In this document: one piece after another, positions 1-9,002 of the stretch
How the letters are laid out: the number at the start of each line of letters is the position of its first letter
Position numbering within the stretch: the stretch's first letter is position 1
From: Plotosus lineatus
Taxonomy: Eukaryota > Chordata > Actinopteri > Siluriformes > Plotosidae
Reading direction: 5' to 3'
Assembly: GCA_024760905.1 (NCBI GenBank)
Contig: CM045751.1
Coordinates: 5,806,001 to 5,870,000 of the forward strand
Length of the DNA: 64,000 nt
Translations under genes and position numbers: made by a program
Notes under the pieces: model-generated
What the model was told of the DNA's origin: nothing
The model's database searches: none
Seen by the model: the letters and a program-made list of their open reading frames with translations, nothing else

Positions 1-61
1 TGAGGACTTGTGTTCCAGTGTGTATAACACCATTCACTCCATCCTGGGTGTAGGTCTCAGG

Positions 62-3000
62 TTATGATGAATCTGGTGTTGCCACTGGGCTGTTCAGTTC
101 AGCTGTTTCCTCTGTTTTCTGTCCCCCTTTGGTCATGTGACTTGCTCTTTCCTCGTTTAAGCTCTTCACCAGCGCTATGACTTCTGGGTGATGAAAACAG
201 CCTGTGACAAACAAACAAACAAAAAAAAAACCAATGGTTTCAAATGGTCATTACGAATTCCAGTCGCATTCCAGCAGATGATGGTTTCAGTTCAAGATCC
301 TGAACGTTTCCTCATGATATTAGAACATCACCAAAAGGTTCTACTGAGCCTTTTAAAATTGGTCAAATGACACTAGTAATATTTAAGGGCTCGGTTCAGT
401 AAAAATGAGCAAGGTAGCAAAGAAAATGTATGGTTTAGGGTTTCATAAAAAGCTGTGCTGTGTAAAATGTAGTACAGTGGTGCCTCAACTTACGAGTGTC
501 CCTTATAACAAATTTTCCATGATACGAGCTTCGATCCCACCAAAAATCCGCCCCATCCAACAATCAAAATTTCGACTTATGAGCTCTGCTGGGGAAATGG
601 CTTTTCTGGGTTGATTAGCCTCATATTCTTCCACATGTATACCTCTGCGCTCCGAGAACATTTTTTGCAGTGCTTCTCAATTATTTTCTGTGACACCCCC
701 TATAGGAAGTGGGAAAATAAAACATTTTACCCCCCAAGCACCATGCGCATGTGACGAGAAATAGTGTTTACTGCACTTCATATTGTTTGCTTGGTGCTTT
801 TCCCCTACACCATAGGGAACACAGTGAGAGCACCACTGCCACCTACTGTAGTGGATGCGCAATCACACTTATAAAGCTGGTCCAACTATATGTTAGAAAA
901 AGCATTTTTGCCAGGGTCATATGCACCAATTCGCCTTGTATTCTTCCACGTGTATTCATCCGCTCTCCTATCCGTGCTGGCATTTGTCACATGCATGCGC
1001 AAAAAAGTTTTATTTTCTGTGGTTCAGATTTTGTGACTTTTTTTGGTCTTATTTTTTATTGTGTATATCCCAGTGTTTTGAAGATGGGTTGTAAGAAGGT
1101 GGCTGATAGATTCAAGAGGAGAAAATCGCTTTGTCTTGAAACAAAGCTTGAAGTCATAGCTAAACATTAAAACGGAGTCCATGTGGCCAATCTGTGTAAG
1201 TAGTTTAGGAAGAATGCATCGACCATCCAATTTCCACTAATTCTCAAACAGAAGGCTATGTTGAAGAGTGTTGAACCAACAAAGGGGGTGAGTATTTTCT
1301 CCGAGGAAAGATCAGGACTCAGTGATGAGATGGAGAGGCTTCTCCTATTGAGGCTCAAATTGAAATAGATCAATGGCAATGGGAGTGCGGCCAAGCAGCA
1401 GGAAGACAATTGATCAAAATTAGTGAAGTGAAATCAAACAGTTAAAAAAATCCAAATAAATAAAAAGAAAAAAAAAATTGGGAATGTAAGTTAATGTTAA
1501 ATGCTATTATGTTCAGATGCACTGACTGTATGGTTTGTTGACTTATTGTTTACTCTTATTTTATTATTATTTATTGTTAATTACATTATTATTGTGAAAT
1601 GTTTTTACATGTTTATCTTTAATATATTAGGTCAAATATACATGTTTGTGTCACGTTATGAGTTTGGGAGGCGATTGGAATGGATTAATTGGTTTTCTAT
1701 TATTTCCGATGGGAATTTTTGTTTTATCTAACGAACGTTTTGACTTACGAGCTCGTCCTCGGAACGCATTAATTTCATAAGTCGAGGTACCGCTGTATTT
1801 GCGTCTAGCTTTCTGATTCAGAAGAGACTGGGTGGGGCATGGCAAAAAAACAAAAAGGCCATGAACAGGCGGCATATAGGTGGTCCAGGATTAGGAGGAA
1901 TCCAGATGGTCCAACAAATGAATTCATGAATAAAATGTGCAAAGTTAAATCAACAAGACACATGATCATTCTACTAAAATACGGTAGCTAGATTACATAT
2001 AGGAAATGTGTAACCAATAGAGAACGTGATGAAACCTTCAGTGGCGGTGAAGAACTCCTGCAGGCGGCCCGGGTTCCCCTCCAGTTCCTCATACTCATGA
2101 GCTTGTAGGATCATCTCCAACCGGTCCAGCTCTTTCACCACCCTGGCTTCAGGACTCGACTGACTCTCGTACTCCTGTGAGGTAAGAGGCAAGAAGGTCT
2201 GCGGTTATCAATACTACGCCGGTCGGGGTTGGTGTACACTGGGTATCTCAGACCAAACCTGACCTCCCACAACTGGTATAGCTCCTTACGCAGATCTTCA
2301 GCTAGCAGGCTTGTGATGTGAACCATCGCCTCCTGAAAGAGTATAACGATAACACTGAAAAGAAGAGCTTGTGATTTATTAACGATCACGTGACTCGGTA
2401 TTCCTAACCTGACCGAGTATTGTTAACGTTAGTTTCATGCACCTTCTCTCTTCTGTGCTTCTCGGCTTTGCTGACGTTGTCAGCAGGAGCGATGTCTCCC
2501 ACAATGCACTCTGCCAGGTCATGAATTAAAGCCAGCTTCATGCATCTGGAGTGGGAAGAAAAAAAGACATACATACGTGTTGAAAGTATAGATCAGAGGT
2601 TTGATATTCTGTCCATGGAGACACCAGAGTATCAACAGTTTTAGAGTTTATTCACGTGGGCACTTACTTCTCTCTGTTTACACTACGATCCTGGAGGGTT
2701 AGGGCCATCATCGCCATCCTGTACATGTGATCAGACACACTTTCTGGTTGCTTAATGTTTCGGTAAACCCAACCGGTCCTTGGAACTCTCTGGAACAAAT
2801 GGACGCAAAAATACAAAGGCTACAAGCAAGTCTCACACTTTCACATCCAGAGAATTTATGAACCGCACAGATCTATGGGATCAGCCAACTCTTGATATTA
2901 TTCCTCAGAGTTACCGGCGCCTTTGCTTTATTATATTGTCAGATTTTTTTTTTCAATTTAAATGTCACAGGCATGATTACAAATAATTGTTGTAATTATT

Positions 3001-4128
3001 CATTCATTTGCCAAACAAATTAATCCTACTAGGGTGGCGGGAAGGCGGGAGACCATTTGAGCTGACACTGGGTGAAGGCTGGATACACCCTGTCTATTGC
3101 AGGGCCAGCATACACACTTAAGAGCAATTTAGAACAGACAATTATCCTTTGGACTTACCCTCGCCAAACCCGGGACTTTCTGGCTGTGCGCTATGCCACC
3201 ATGCCGCCCAATAGTAATTATTGTAAAACTAAATTCAAATCTTAGAAATGTGCAAGTACAGGGTGCATGTAGGTCACAAGTTTAAGTCCTGGATGATGAT
3301 GCAGCCATCCATGAGAGCTAATTGGACAAGCTCTCACAGGAGGTAGGGACAACATATGCTTCCCTGTCACTCACAGCGATCCATGGGATCTATCAGCTCT
3401 TTTGAATAATCTTCGAATTGGCTGTTTCAAATCACCCCTAGGTGTGAGAGCGAGTATGATTGTGTTGGTGTTGGCCCTGCGATGACCTGGCGAGTTGTCC
3501 AGGGTGTACCCCGCCTTCGCCCAAAGTCTACTGAGACGGACGCCAGCCTCTAAGGCCTTTCCATTCTCGACAACACATCACCGCAACAAGCAAGCTTGCA
3601 ATCTTACTTGAGTCATAAATGACTCATGGTTTATTCGAAATAGTTGCTGCCATCTAGTGAACGGGAGATGAATTACATTTCATAGCAATAATTGATATCA
3701 AGAATGTACGATAATGGTATATTTTTTTTAAAGTTCTCTCTGACAACACAAAATGAGTGGGCGGATCCGATTTGACCCATGGACCTTGAGATTGACAGCT
3801 GTGCCCAACACTGAATCATTTCAAACTTTTGAAATATTAAGCACCATGTGTGTATAGATTCTGTACTACAGAATGACGTAAAGAAGTGAAGATGAGGCTG
3901 ATTTCTTTCGAACCCAGGCTGCTGATCATGGAGTCTATCAGTAACATTCACCTCATAATACAGCTATTACTGTTCCCCAATTCACCTCATGTACACAAAC
4001 AGTAGTAAGAGTCTTTTAAAAGCTGTTTTGTAAGCAAAACATTGTTTAAATAAGAGCGTTGTTGTTAAATATGAATATATTACCTTTAATAGTCCTACTA
4101 GTTTCATAAACTGAAGCATGTTCTCCAT
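62..4128 (-). CDS. hddc2: HD-domain 5'-deoxynucleotidase HDDC2, six exons, complete coding sequence
   Basis: Coding exons on the minus strand: 4128-4084, 2789-2668, 2545-2443, 2332-2264, 2174-2036 and 201-62. They join in frame to 618 nt, 205 codons plus TAA, close to the length I know for mammalian HDDC2 (about 204). All five introns are GT-AG (1294, 122, 110, 89 and 1834 bp). The protein begins MENMLQFMKLVGLLK and runs into RVPRTGWVYRNIKQPESVSD. Seen directly are the HD-domain metal residues of the YfbR family: His36 (SVSDHMYRM), His64-Asp65 (LALIHDLAE) and Asp130 (KELDRLEMILQ). By family knowledge these bind a divalent metal and dephosphorylate deoxyribonucleoside 5'-monophosphates. The C-terminus (TEETAELNSPVATPDSS) is the usual variable tail. 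Start chosen because it gives the family N-terminus. Intron 5 carries a Tigger element and intron 1 two SINE fragments. The 3' UTR and poly(A) site lie beyond the left edge. One small oddity is Cys161, where mammals have Lys before FxHPE. Confidence 0.97.
668..930 (-). mobile_element. hAT MITE remnant nested in Tigger copy 1
   Basis: It begins CAGTGCTTCTCAATTATTTT and continues colinear with the reverse complement of the hAT at 60383-60696, including the shared word CATAGGGAACACAGTGAGAG. Homology fades near 930, so the far terminus is lost. The junction with Tigger lies at the same place as in the second Tigger copy. Confidence 0.7.
1084..1411 (+). pseudogene. pogo/Tigger transposase N-terminal fragment, broken
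   Basis: Translation from ATG 1084 gives MGCKKVADRFKRRKSLCLET then KLEVIAKH, followed by a stop (1168-1170), NGVHVANLCK, a second stop, and FRKNASTI. This is the CENP-B/Psq-type helix-turn-helix typical of Tigger and jerky-like transposases. The next stretch keeps KQKAMLKSVEPTKG in a shifted frame. At least two in-frame stops and an indel make it non-functional. No DDE catalytic domain remains between here and the right end at 1795. Confidence 0.75.
2996..3211 (-). mobile_element. SINE-B copy in hddc2 intron 1, partial
   Basis: The tail comes first (ATTCATTCATTT then TTAATCCTACTAGGG), followed by the SINE-B middle and a degenerate head ending CTATGCCACCATGCCGCCC. A central segment is missing. 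Confidence 0.75.
3410..3561 (+). mobile_element. SINE-B 3' half in hddc2 intron 1
   Basis: Reads GGCTGTTTCAAATCACCCCT, then the family core GGCCCTGCGATGACCTGGCG and CCAGGGTGTACCCCGCC. The head is missing. The 3250-3400 bases before it have a tRNA-like word (GTCACAAGTTTAAGTCC) that I cannot assign. Confidence 0.7.
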
Positions 4129-4278
4129 GTTGTTGGATGTGACACAAGTCAGCGATGCGAGGTACCGCTATTCAAATGCGCATGCGTGGAGAAAATCGCA
4201 CAGGCGCAGTACGAATCCAGTGCTCGGCCGGTAACGTAACATTGTATTAATGTAAACAAACCACAAGATGGCGGTATG
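4129..4278 (-). promoter_or_regulatory. hddc2 5' region with NRF1-like and YY1-like motifs
   Basis: The 150 bases upstream of the hddc2 ATG are CpG-containing and lack a TATA box at an obvious place. TGCGCATGCG at 4177-4186 matches the palindromic NRF1 consensus and CAAGATGGCGG at 4264-4274 matches the YY1 consensus. Both are typical of housekeeping promoters. The YY1-like site points to the plus strand, so weak divergent transcription is possible, but the plus strand enters a SINE only a few bases later. The transcription start itself cannot be read from the sequence. Confidence 0.55.
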
Positions 4279-4605
4279 TACACGGCGGTGTTGTGCTTTG
4301 GCATATCTGTCTCACAACAACCTTTCTTTGGTTCGAGTCCCAGGCAGGCCCGAGTGTTTCTGTGGGGATATGTGATCACATGTTCTCCCCGTGCTTGTGT
4401 GGGTTTCCTCTGGGTACTCAGTTTCCTCTAATAGTCCAAAGACGTGCATATTTGGCAAATTCTTTGTTCCAAATTTGCCCAAAGGTGTAAATTTGAGTAT
4501 GAACAATTGTGCGGATTGCACTGTGATGGTCTGGTGAGCTGTTCGGGGTGTGATTCGCCCTCGCCATTGTTGGCTGAGATAAGCTAAGCGAGTGAGTGAA
4601 TACAG
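4279..4605 (+). mobile_element. SINE-B copy beside the hddc2 promoter
   Basis: Near-complete head-to-tail copy. The degenerate head contains the B box GGTTCGAGTCCC at 4331-4342, then GTTCTCCCCGTGCTTGTGTG, then the tail region GCCCTCGCC...GGCTGAGATAAGC and AGTGAGTGAATA. Its head begins about 150 bases upstream of the hddc2 start codon. Confidence 0.8.
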
Positions 4606-4656
4606 GTTGTATGTAGATTTTGTCCCTTCTCAAAGGATCAGTGTAGTTATTATGAG

Positions 4657-4966
4657 ACTACTCATTCACCCACTCATTTAATCCAATTCGGGTTATGGGG
4701 AGGCTGGAGTCTATCTCAGCCAACAGTGGTCAAAGGCGGGAACACCCCAGACAGCACAGCAGATCACACATTGTTGCACGGCAACACATACCAGTAATTT
4801 ATTATGTCTAAGTAGCCCAGTGTGAATGTCTTTGGACTGTCGGAGGAAAACAGAACACCCCCAGGAAACCCATGCAAGAAAGCATGGGGGGAAATATGGA
4901 AACTCCACACACTGATGCTCCAGCTCTGAGGCGGACATGCTAACCGCTGGCGCAGTGCCACCCCAT
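4657..4966 (-). mobile_element. SINE-B copy, inverted relative to its neighbour
   Basis: Tail-to-head order, from TCATTCACCCACTCATTTAA through GGAGGCTGGAGTCTATCTCA to GCGGACATGCTAACCGCTGG. With the copy at 4279-4605 it forms a long imperfect inverted repeat across about 50 bases of spacer. Confidence 0.8.
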
Positions 4967-5216
4967 GTGAAACTAGATCTTGAAACCACTTGAAGTTGTA
5001 CTGAAGGAAACTCTTCTTATCAACACATGAGCTCATCCTCTGAAGTAAAAGTGTCACACACTGCAATCCACATGCGTGGAAATAAAAAATAAATAAATAA
5101 ATAATATGAGCTGAAAACAAAATCAACACTTTATTTATTTATTTTATAAAGATGTGTGGTAAAATTCATGGCTTTCATGTTTCACACTTTATATTGTCTT
5201 CAGTGGTTGTGACAAA

Positions 5217-5242
5217 GTATTATTATTATTATTATTATTATT
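5217..5242. repeat. (ATT)n microsatellite
   Basis: Uninterrupted TATTATTATT run of about eight units. Confidence 0.9.
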
Positions 5243-5286
5243 CCAATGTTTTGGTTTTGACATCCTGGTTACAAAGTTACCTCAAA

Positions 5287-5613
5287 TTTGTGGTGGTCTA
5301 GCGGTATAGGGCACTGGATCGCTGATCCAAAGGTTGGGGGTTCGAGTCCCACTCTCCACAAGGTTGTCACTGTCCCCCCCCCAGTGCGGCTAACTGGGTT
5401 ATCAAAGGCGGGCTCTGGTGAGACGCATGTAAAAGAACCATTGCTGACTTTCGTAAAGAGTAGCTGCAAAGCAGTCAGTGTGTTTCTGTCCCTTGCTAAA
5501 AGGGTTGTGACAGGAAGGGCATCCGACGTAAAAACCTCTGCCAAATCAAACGTGCGATTCAGATGATTCGCTGTGGCGACTCCCGAGTAAAAGGGAAAAA
5601 GCCGAAAGGAAGA
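5287..5613 (+). mobile_element. SINE-A copy, near full length
   Basis: The tRNA-like head contains an A-box-like TCTAGCGGTATAGGGC and a perfect B box GGTTCGAGTCC near 5339. The family middle follows (GGTTATCAAAGGCGGGCTCT, CATTGCTGACTTTCGTAAAG). The tail GATGATTCGCTGTGGCGACT and AAGCCGAAAGGAAG matches the LINE 3' end at 43669-43799. Confidence 0.85.
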
Positions 5614-5792
5614 CAGTTGGTTAAGGCTATGGCTTACTGATACAAAAGTTAGGAGTTCCAGTACCATCAAGCGGTCACTGTTGGGCCCTTGAGCACGGCC
5701 TTTAGCCCTCAAATGTTCAAGTTTGTTTAAGAAAAAAAAATAAAAAGGTAAGTCACTCTAGATAAGGGTGTCTGCCAAATGCTGTAAATGTC
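5614..5792 (+). mobile_element. SINE-C copy (tRNA-derived, L2/HpaI-type tail)
   Basis: Contains the family words TTGGGCCCTTGAGCACGGCC and the tail AAGTCACTCTAGATAAGGGT then GTCTGCCAAATGCTGTAAAT. From established knowledge this tail is shared by L2-type LINEs and HpaI-like fish SINEs. It abuts the end of the preceding SINE-A. Confidence 0.75.
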
Positions 5793-5808
5793 ACTTTCAT
5801 ATTGGTTC

Positions 5809-6289
5809 CAGACTTGTTGTTACTCACTACTTCATGCTTCAGTTTCTGCGGCTTCAGTGCAATCGTGGGTTTTTCAAAAATATTCATTGAAAAAAAAAAA
5901 AGGAAATTAAGGGAAAATAGGGGGAAAGTTAAGAAAAATGCAGCAAAACAAGGCCAGTTATGAAACCCCCCCCCCAAAAAACAAACAAAAAAAACAAGCC
6001 AATGAAACTACTTGCATTTTAATGTGAGGTACATACGTATCTGAGTGTGTGCATGCGCATCTGTGTGTGCGCGCACACGTGTGTCTTTGTGTGTATTTAT
6101 ATTTTATTTACATCGTATGCATTGTTTTTGAATAATTGTTATAAGCATTTATATCGTTGAATATGTATTTATTGATATTATATACACACATGTACGTATA
6201 TGTCAGTCAGGGGGTCACTCCTACTTCACAGAAATCGGTGGTCGTGGGGGTCTCAGTCCCCATTAACCGCAGAAAGTGAGGGATCCCTG
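5809..6289. mobile_element. MITE-G copy 1
   Basis: The left end is degenerate (CTCACTACTTCATGCTTCAG) and the right end is GAAAGTGAGGGATCCCTG. The interior matches the copies at 43086-43571 and 62820-63304 in GCAGCAAAACAAGGCCAGTT and in the ATATGTATTTATTGATATTA stretch. There is no coding capacity. A GT/GC microsatellite lies in its middle. Confidence 0.75.
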
Positions 6290-6310
6290 TTTTTAATGTA
6301 TGTATGTGTG

Positions 6311-6350
<40 letters not shown>

Positions 6351-6365
6351 TACATACATATGTAT
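6290..6365. repeat. TA and CA microsatellite
   Basis: GTATGTATGTGTG, then (TA)n, then (CA)n, then ATACATACATA. Both strands give spurious low-complexity ORFs here. Confidence 0.9.
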
Positions 6366-6368
6366 ATG

Positions 6369-6711
6369 GGGAAGTGGTGGCCTAGTAGTATAGGGTGCTG
6401 AATCGCTGATCCTCAAGGTTGGGGGTTTGAGTCCCACTTTTCACAAGGTTGTCACTGTCCACCCCCAGAGCAGCAAACTGTGTTATCAAAGGTCAGCCGT
6501 GTCTCTCACTGTCTATGGTGAGAGGTTCATATTAAAGAACCATTGCTGACTTTTGTAAAGAGTAGCTGCATAGCCATCAGTGTGTTTCTGTCCCTTGCTA
6601 AGGGTTGTGTCAGGAAGGGCATCTGACGTAAAAACCTATGCCAAATCAAACTTGCGAATCGGATGATTCGCTGTGGTGACCCCTGATAAAGAGAAAAAGC
6701 CAAAAGGAGAT
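6369..6711 (+). mobile_element. SINE-A copy, near full length
   Basis: The head has GTGGTGGCCTAGTAGTATAG and the B-box-like GGTTTGAGTCC. The middle reads GTTATCAAAGGTCAGCCGTG. The tail has GATGATTCGCTGTGGTGACC and AAGCCAAAAGGAGA. Confidence 0.85.
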
Positions 6712-6742
6712 TATGTGTGTATATACACACACACACACACAC

Positions 6743-8118
6743 GTCCTTCTCAAAAAAAAAATTAGCATATTGTGATAAAAAGGTCATTATTTTCTGTAAA
6801 TGTACTGATAAACATTAGACTGTCATATTTTAGATTCATTACACACAACTGAAGTAGTTCAAGCCTAGCTTATTGTTTTAATACTGATAATTTTGACAAA
6901 AAAAGTAAAGAAAAACCAAAAATCCCCACCTCAAAAAATTTGCATATTTCATCCGACCAATAAAAAAATATATATAAATAAAAAAAACCCTTCAAATAAT
7001 GATGTTCAGTTCTGCACTCAATACTTCATCGGGAATCCTTTTGCAGAAATGACTGCTTCAATGCGGCGTGGCATGGAGGCAATCAGCCTGTGGCACTGCT
7101 GAGGTGTTGTGGAGGCCCAGGATGCTTCGATGGCGGCCTTAAGCTCATCCACAGTGTTGGGTCTGGTGTCTCAACTTTCTTCACAATATCCCACAGATTC
7201 TCTATGAGGTTCAGGTCAGGAGAGTTGGCAGGCCAGTTGAGCACAGTAATACCATGGTCAGTAAACCATTTCCCAGTGGTTTTGGCACTGTGAGCAGGTG
7301 CCAGGTCGTGCTGAAAAATTAAAATCTTCATCTCCATAAAGCTTTTCAGCAGATGGAAGCATGAAGTGCTCCAAAATCTCCTGATAGTTCACTGCATTGA
7401 CCCTGCCCTTGATAAAACACAGTGGACCAACACCAGCAGCTGACATGGCACCCCAGACCATCACTGACTGTGGGTACTTGACACTGGACTTCAGGCATTT
7501 TGGCATTTCCTTCTCCCAAGTCTTCCTCCAGACTCTGGCACCTTGATTTCCGAATGACATGCAAAATTTGCTTTCATCTGAAAAAAAGTAGTTTGGACCA
7601 CTGAGCAACAGTCCAGTGCTGCTTCTCTATAGCCCAGGTCAGGCGCTTCTGCCGCTGTTTCTGGTTCAAAAGTGGCTTGACCCGGGGAATGCGGCACCTG
7701 TAGCCCAGTCCACTGCTTCCACAGGTCCCCCAAGGTCTGGAATCGGCCCTTCTCCACGATCTTCCTCAGGGTCCGGTCACCTCTTCTGGTTGTGCAGCGT
7801 TTTCTGCCACACTTTTTCCTTCCCACAGACGTCCCACTGAGGTGTCTTGATACAGCACTCTGGGAACAGCCTATTCGCTCAGAGATTTCTTTCTGTGTCT
7901 TACCCTCTTGCTTGAGGGTGTCAGTGATGTCCTTCTGGACAGCAGTCAGGTCGGCAATCTTACCAATGATTGTGGTTTTGAGTAATGAACCAGGCTGGGA
8001 GTTTTCAAAAGCCTCAGGAATCTTTTGCAGGTGTTTAGAGTTAATTGGCTGATTCAGATGATTAGGTTAATAGCTCGTTTAGACTACCTGAACATGATAT
8101 GCTAATTTTTTGAGAATG

Positions 8119-8122
<4 letters not shown>
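6743..8122 (-). mobile_element. Tc1-like transposon, copy 1, right side shortened
   Basis: The left end is GTCCTTCTCAAAAAAAAAAT followed by TTAGCATATTGTGA. The right end is CATGATATGCTAATTTTTTG followed by AGAATGACTAG. Compared with the copy at 53295-54820, this copy stops at an inner terminal-type motif and lacks the last ~190 bases of the long inverted repeat. The dead transposase is on the minus strand. Confidence 0.85.
7018..7967 (-). pseudogene. Tc1-like transposase, frameshifted and without start codon
   Basis: Minus-strand reading gives Tc1 transposase pieces in order: an N-terminal helix-turn-helix region with the initiator changed to ATT (7965-7967, ATG in the other copy), RRGDRTLRKIVEKGRFQTLG, then FFSDESKFCMSFGNQG with the first Asp. 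VMVWGAMSAAGVGPLCFIKG follows, then IFQHDLAPAHSAKTTGKWFT with the second Asp, and SPDLNLIENLWDIV with the Glu. This is a DDE-type integrase fold. Frame changes between blocks (for example near 7337 and 7560-7660) show it is dead. Confidence 0.88.
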
Positions 8123-8179
<57 letters not shown>

Positions 8180-8231
8180 GGTGTGTGTGTGTGTGTGTTT
8201 ATGTATGTATGTAATATATATATATATATAT
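8123..8231. repeat. (GT)n(AT)n compound microsatellite
   Basis: GT run, then AT run, then GT run, GTATGTATGTA and a second AT run. It starts exactly where the Tc1 copy ends. Confidence 0.9.
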
Positions 8232-9002
8232 AGTATTCATACTGTCTCTTTTATGACCACATCTCAGCCTCGAAAGCAGTAATGTATGGCGCCTTTAGTG
8301 ATATACCAACACTGTTGTTTCTTAAACTTAATTCCCATGCTATTACACCTCTGTGAACTGGAGGGAGGGGCACATTTGATTGACAAGCTGCCAAAATGAT
8401 TCTCTATCTTTCAGTGGTGATCGATCTGTAAATAACAACAGTCTGTGTAAATGTGTTGCTTTAACACCGGAAAGAGTGTAATTAAAAAATCTTTGGCAAC
8501 CTGGAGAAATTTTAATAACATTCTATGGATCGACTGTGTGACATTTTGACGGAGCGCAGTCGTCGCGCTGACATGATGGAAAAATGAAGCCAATTCAATC
8601 CGCCATTTTCTCGACGAGTGGGATCCACGTGCTTCTTTGCCCACCACGCCCCCTTTTTCCAGGTGTGATGATTGGAATTTTAAATTCTCCATAGCATGAT
8701 GATTCTTCAATTCGAGTGCATTCTGAACACCGTTATATGAACTGCCTTGAGGTTAATAACAAAAACGTTTAATTTTAATTAATTAATCTGAGAGATTATT
8801 GTTTTTTGTTTAACAGGTTAAACTCTCATTTTTATAAATTGATTTATCAAATATTTTGTGACTGACTTTTTTTTTTTTTTTAATAAGACGCTTTTTGTCA
8901 CTAAAAGCAAGGCTGGAAATCGCAGATTCCCTGTGGATTAACTTCTGTCCACAGCGAGTGAGCGTCTGAACACAGCACCGCAGGCGAGGTGAGTTGACAC
9001 AG
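8232..9002. other. non-coding stretch, nothing recognised
   Basis: No ORF with exon-like character and no recognised repeat. It holds AT-rich runs and a T tract at 8868-8881. The stretch 8930-9002 leads directly into the hAT element. Confidence 0.5.

Larger units (their letters stand above)
475..1795 (+). mobile_element. Tigger (pogo-like) DNA transposon, copy 1, in hddc2 intron 5
   Basis: The element is flanked by TA (473-474 and 1796-1797). The left end CAGTGGTGCCTCAACTTACG and the reverse complement of the right end CAGCGGTACCTCGACTTATG are inverted repeats. It carries a fragment of pogo-type transposase (1084-1411) and a nested hAT remnant (668 to about 930). It sits wholly inside intron 5 of hddc2, on the opposite strand to the gene. 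A second copy is at 59951-60889. Confidence 0.85.

Noticed and set aside
4268..4375. Small divergent ORF starting in the YY1-like motif
   Set aside because: Its codons run almost entirely inside a SINE-B head, so it is unlikely to be a conserved peptide.
5287..5360. Possible tRNA gene, with A and B boxes
   Set aside because: The B box is perfect, but the sequence continues into the SINE-A middle and tail and recurs many times. It is a SINE head, not a tRNA gene.
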